From UBA3071 sp965369635 (lineage in GTDB: Bacteria > Chloroflexota > Anaerolineae > UBA3071): DNA of 9,159 bases. The stretch spans positions 1 through 9,159 of the forward strand of contig CBDURC010000124.1 of NCBI GenBank assembly GCA_965369635.1. Reading direction: 5' to 3'. Below, one piece after another: positions 6,507-9,159 of this stretch. Position numbers and translations under genes: made by a program. Position 1 is the stretch's first letter. Each line of letters starts with the position of its first letter. Below the pieces are notes generated by a model, which saw only the letters and a program-made list of their open reading frames with translations, had not been told where the DNA came from and made no database searches.

Positions 6507-7430
6507 TTAGATTCGCAAGTACGAATCGGTGTAGATCACCTTGTTGAGCAGAACTTGCACCGTCTTCCAGACGTCTGCCTGCTGCGGATCGGACATGTCC
6601 ACATCCTCAGGCTGCAACTCCTCCATCGCTTCCACCCGGTCATGCAGCTTGAGCAGCAGCTTGTGAAGTGGCATGCTCTCGTCTCGCTCCTCGACGATGC
6701 GGATCCACTCCATCAGCTTGCGGTCGAAGGGATCGGCGATAACCATGTCAATGCCAGCACCCATCAGCATCACCATGTAGGTCCGGTTGACCAGTGGGCG
6801 CAGTGCGCTGGGTACCTGATTAGACACATTGGAAAGACCGCTGTTGGTCAATGGTGGCGGGTCCCAGGCGAACTTGAGCGTGCGCACCGCCTCAATGCAC
6901 TCCGGGCAGTACTCCTGGCAGCCAGAGACCGTCAGCACGAGCGGGTCAATGATTAGATCGCTGATGGGGAAATCGATCTCCAGCATGTGCGGGATCAGCT
7001 TCTCCAGGGCGAGGCCCACCCGCTCATCCGCGCCGACCGGGATCATGCCCTCGGCCATAGTCAAGGCAACCAGGCGCGTGTTGAACTTCTTGGCCACGGC
7101 GGGCACCGTCTGCAACCGCTCGGCCCGTGCATCGGTGGAGTTGATGATGGGCTGCGCCTTGGTCACCATCTCGCAGGCCGCCTCAATAGCCCTCAGGTTG
7201 GTGGTGTCGAAGACCAGCGGCACGTCCACCACCCTTTCGACGACCTCCACCAGCCAGGGCAGGATCTCGTGGCCCCGCTTCTTCTGAGGACCGATGTTGA
7301 GATCTATCGCATCTGCTCCAGCCTCCACCATGCGCACGGCCATGTCCTGGAAGAACTTGGCATCTCGCTCGCCGACGGCCTCCCTGACCTTCGGGGAGAT
7401 AATATGGATATTCTCGCCAATGATATACAT
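6507..7430 (-). CDS. acsE: Methyltetrahydrofolate:corrinoid/iron-sulfur protein methyltransferase (AcsE-like)
   Basis: A 307-residue cytoplasmic pterin-binding TIM-barrel enzyme. It moves the methyl group of 5-methyl-H4folate to the cobalt of the corrinoid iron-sulfur protein, which feeds CODH/ACS. Family motifs: MYIIGENIH start, DLNIGP (43-48), FDTTN with D75, INST with N97, IDPL with D162, and GLSNVS with N201. These match the pterin-binding residues known for the Moorella protein (D75, N96, D160, N199). The C-terminal end LLNKVIYTDSYL is also conserved. About 43 residues (roughly 246-288, charged, helical) are inserted before it, which explains why it exceeds the usual 262 or so residues. 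ATG 7430 has AGGA close upstream. A related corrinoid methyltransferase is possible but less likely given the CooC neighbour. Confidence 0.93.
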   Translation of the reverse strand: MYIIGENIHIISPKVREAVGERDAKFFQDMAVRMVEAGADAIDLNIGPQKKRGHEILPWLVEVVERVVDVPLVFDTTNLRAIEAACEMVTKAQPIINSTDARAERLQTVPAVAKKFNTRLVALTMAEGMIPVGADERVGLALEKLIPHMLEIDFPISDLIIDPLVLTVSGCQEYCPECIEAVRTLKFAWDPPPLTNSGLSNVSNQVPSALRPLVNRTYMVMLMGAGIDMVIADPFDRKLMEWIRIVEERDESMPLHKLLLKLHDRVEAMEELQPEDVDMSDPQQADVWKTVQVLLNKVIYTDSYLRI

Positions 7431-7503
7431 GCTTTCCTACGTCCTCCTCAATGATGTTCTAGTTGTGGGCGGCTGGGGGCCACCTCTGCGTACTTCTCGG
7501 ACT

Positions 7504-8283
7504 CTAGATGGGTAGTCGCTGGGCCATCTCCTGGATCGCCTTCCATGCCGACGACCCTTCCGGCAATTCCACCAAAGGCCGACCCGTGAACTCAAACTCC
7601 GCCAGTGCCGGATCGTCGGGCACCGTGCCCAGCAACGTCAGCCCGGTCCGCTCTACCGCCTGGGCCAATGGTGCGGGCATTTCCCCTCCCCGCAGCCGGT
7701 TGACGACCAGGTAGAGATGGCCCACGCCAATGTTCAGTTCAGGCACCATCTCCGCCATATGCTGCGCAGCGACGAGGCCCCGCTGCGTGGGGTCAGTCAC
7801 CAGCAGCAAGACATTCACATCGCGAGTGGTGCGGCGACTGAGGTGCTCCATCCCAGCCTCGTTGTCAACCACCACGTAGTCGTAGTTTCCGCTCAGGCGA
7901 TCCACGATCACGCGCAGCATCTGATTGGCCGCGCAGTAGCAGCCAGGGCCTTCGGGCCGGCCCATGGCCAGCAGGTCCACCCGGTCACCCTCGACCAGAG
8001 CCATCTGTATCTGGTAATCCAGGTAGTCCTGCTTGCTCATCCCGCCAGGCATAGAGCCAGCCAGCGCTCCACTCGACTGCACCAGTTGCGCCATGTCCTC
8101 GCGGATGCCGCCAACAGTCTCGTCCACATCCATGCCCAGAACCAGGTTGAGATTGCTGGAGGGATCGGCGTCAATAGCCAGGATCGAGCCAGCCCGTTGC
8201 TCGACCAGGTAGCGGATCAGGAACGCAGAGGCGGTGGTCTTGCCCGTGCCACCTTTTCCAGCCAAAGCGATGGTGATCGTCAT
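7504..8283 (-). CDS. cooC: CooC/AcsF-type Ni-insertion ATPase for CODH/acetyl-CoA synthase
   Basis: A 259-residue P-loop ATPase of the MinD/NifH (SIMIBI) class that supports nickel insertion into carbon monoxide dehydrogenase/acetyl-CoA synthase. The deviant Walker A is GKGGTGKTT (9-17) with signature lysine K10. DADPSSNLN (38-46) is the switch I region, VVVDNEAGMEHLSRR (137-151) the Walker B/switch II region, and C115-Y-C117 matches the CxC metal/dimer motif of CooC. The reading frame is open for 74 codons upstream, but that part is a wrong-frame read of another small gene. ATG 8283 gives the standard MTITIALAGKGG start with GAGGA touching it. It overlaps the stop of the 53-residue ORF (ATGA), which suggests translational coupling. 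acsE follows after 73 bp. Confidence 0.95.
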   Translation of the reverse strand: MTITIALAGKGGTGKTTASAFLIRYLVEQRAGSILAIDADPSSNLNLVLGMDVDETVGGIREDMAQLVQSSGALAGSMPGGMSKQDYLDYQIQMALVEGDRVDLLAMGRPEGPGCYCAANQMLRVIVDRLSGNYDYVVVDNEAGMEHLSRRTTRDVNVLLLVTDPTQRGLVAAQHMAEMVPELNIGVGHLYLVVNRLRGGEMPAPLAQAVERTGLTLLGTVPDDPALAEFEFTGRPLVELPEGSSAWKAIQEMAQRLPI

Positions 8284-8441
8284 TCCTCGCTGCCCCAATA
8301 CCAGGAGATGGCCGCGGACAAACCTCCAGCGGCACCCAACACCGCCCCTATGCCCGCACCCCAGCCCGTGATGCAGAAGAAGACAGCGCCAATCAGCGCG
8401 CCAGTGATGGCGGAGATCGCCACCACGCGGCCCCGACTCAT
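8280..8441 (-). CDS. Small two-helix, glycine-rich membrane protein (53 aa), unrecognised
   Basis: A 53-residue ORF from ATG 8441, with GGAG 8 nt upstream (8453-8450), to TGA 8282-8280. After a short basic N-terminus (MSRGR) almost the whole chain is hydrophobic: a first likely transmembrane helix at about 6-24 and a second at about 29-49, joined by the turn TGWGAG, and an acidic end SEE. Glycine/alanine spacing (GALIGA, GAGIGA, GAAGG) resembles glycine-zipper helix packing. It begins 24 bp after the stop of the repeat/HhH gene, and its TGA overlaps the cooC ATG, so it appears to be in one operon with both. The positive N-terminus and negative C-terminus fit N-in, C-in topology. The function is unknown; I do not recognise a family. 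A role in anchoring or metal handling beside CooC would be a guess. Confidence 0.75.
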   Translation of the reverse strand: MSRGRVVAISAITGALIGAVFFCITGWGAGIGAVLGAAGGLSAAISWYWGSEE

Positions 8442-8465
8442 ACGCCCCACTCCAATGCCACGTCC

Positions 8466-9159
8466 TCAGCCAACAGCCACCCTCTTGTCGGCTTGCCCTG
8501 CCCAATCATCCCGCGCTATTCGGTCAACAGACTGCTCTGTTATGGCTGCTAGTTCCTCCTGCGTCGCCTTGGCCAACTGGGCAAAGCTGGTGATACCTGC
8601 CTGCCGAAGGCGGACGCGGAAGACCGGTCCGATTCCCGCGATCTCTGCCAGGTTGTCCTCAGACCGTACTCGAGGCGCCGACGGAGCAGCAGGGCCATCC
8701 TCCAGTTCAGCCATCTGGCGAGCTGCTTCCTGGAGTGATCTGTCCAGTGCCGCCTTGGCCCGAAGGCGAGCCTCGTCGAGCTCTCTGGTCACATCCTCCA
8801 CGACAGCCTCGACAGTCTCAGCCACTTCCTCGACGGCGGTCTCTGCGACTTCAGACACCTCCACCGTAGCAGCCTCAGCGGCTTCAGCCACTTCCTCCGA
8901 AACAGTCTCTGCTGCGGCAGGCACTTCCACCACGGCAGCCTCAGCAGCTTCAGCCACTTCCTCGACGCCAGGCCACGCGACTTCAGACACCTCTTCCACA
9001 ACAGCCTCTGCCGCGGCAGGCACTTCCACCACGGCAGCCTCAGCGGCTTCAGCCACTTCCTCGACGCCAGGCCACGCGACTTCAGACACCTCTTCCACGA
9101 CAGTCTCTGCCGCGGCAGGCACTTCCACCACGGCAGCCTCAGCGGCTTCAGCCACTTCC
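8466..9159 (-). CDS. Acidic 11-residue-repeat protein with C-terminal helix-hairpin-helix domain (5' end outside window)
   Basis: The visible part has about 230 residues; the frame is open to the window edge, so the start is missing and the GTG at 9155 is probably internal. Residues 2-122 (counted from that GTG) are eleven consecutive 11-residue units of the type AEAAEAAVVEV, PAAAETVVEEV, SEVAWPGVEEV. The Ala/Val/Glu pattern suggests a long amphipathic hendecad helix. A charged helix follows (123-152), then a Pro/Ala linker. The C-terminal region 169-205 (LAEIAGIGPVFRVRLRQAGI...) matches the helix-hairpin-helix type seen in proteins often labelled flap-endonuclease-like or DUF4332-like, without nuclease residues. 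The gene ends 24 bp before the small membrane-protein gene. The function is unknown; scaffold, DNA- or protein-binding roles are all possible. Confidence 0.85.
   Translation of the reverse strand, partial: EVAEAAEAAVVEVPAAAETVVEEVSEVAWPGVEEVAEAAEAAVVEVPAAAEAVVEEVSEVAWPGVEEVAEAAEAAVVEVPAAAETVSEEVAEAAEAATVEVSEVAETAVEEVAETVEAVVEDVTRELDEARLRAKAALDRSLQEAARQMAELEDGPAAPSAPRVRSEDNLAEIAGIGPVFRVRLRQAGITSFAQLAKATQEELAAITEQSVDRIARDDWAGQADKRVAVG
8790..9152. repeat. Nested 33-bp/99-bp tandem repeat in the HhH protein gene
   Basis: A 99-bp unit recurs at exact spacing: the word CGCGGCAGGC or its variant CTGCGGCAGGC starts near 8912, 9011 and 9110. Each 99-bp unit is three 33-bp subunits, each coding 11 residues. 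Copies nearest the window edge are almost identical at DNA level and copies toward 8790 are diverged, which suggests recent expansion at the 5' side. The array probably continues beyond the window. Confidence 0.9.

Noticed and set aside
8284..8505. 74-residue N-terminal extension of CooC
   Set aside because: Its Trp/Arg/Gly/His-rich sequence is a wrong-frame read of the 53-residue membrane-protein gene and the end of the HhH gene; CooC proteins start at the Walker A strand.
1..9159. tRNA, rRNA, integrase, transposase or phage genes
   Set aside because: I looked for their typical sequences on both strands and found none, so there is no direct sign of an autonomous mobile element.

Overview
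The window looks like part of a Wood-Ljungdahl (reductive acetyl-CoA) cluster from a GC-rich anaerobic bacterium. Every gene I can support is on the minus strand, so transcription runs from high to low coordinates. Tetrahydrofolate-type enzymes (FolD, and an AcsE-like methyltransferase), a CooC/AcsF-type nickel-insertion ATPase, Shine-Dalgarno sites and an intrinsic terminator point to a bacterium rather than an archaeon. The gene style and the 7/8-bp intergenic repeats remind me of uncultured Chloroflexota (Anaerolineae-like). That placement is an inference from memory and is not proven by the window.

Layout in the direction of transcription. (1) 9159-8466: the C-terminal part of an acidic protein built of 11-residue repeats and ending in a helix-hairpin-helix domain; it runs off the window edge. 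(2) 8441-8280: a 53-residue two-helix membrane protein, not previously listed because of its size, whose stop overlaps the next start. (3) 8283-7504: CooC/AcsF-like ATPase. (4) 7430-6507: AcsE-like methyl-H4folate:corrinoid protein methyltransferase with an extra C-terminal segment. (5) 6491-6288: a doubtful 67-codon ORF. (6) 6227-6054: repeat DNA, including a 131-bp imperfect palindrome directly upstream of folD. (7) 6033-5140: FolD, followed by a clear rho-independent terminator at 5116-5087. (8) 4924-131: a 1597-residue HdrA-type electron-bifurcation-like flavoprotein that contains a GltD/NfnB-like NAD(P)H:FAD module and two HdrA modules. A near-perfect 28-bp hairpin follows its stop codon.

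How the parts fit: FolD makes 5,10-methylene-H4folate in the methyl branch. AcsE passes the methyl group from methyl-H4folate to the corrinoid iron-sulfur protein. CooC/AcsF matures the Ni-containing CODH/ACS. The HdrA-GltD fusion is probably the electron-distributing flavoprotein that links NAD(P)H, ferredoxin and a further acceptor, perhaps methylene-H4folate reduction. HdrB/HdrC, MetF, MvhD and CODH/ACS subunits are not in the window.

The most unusual observations are: four in-frame insertions of 7- or 8-bp degenerate tandem repeats in the hdrA coding sequence, of the same types found in neighbouring noncoding DNA; the nested 33/99-bp repeat protein; and the small membrane protein coupled to cooC.
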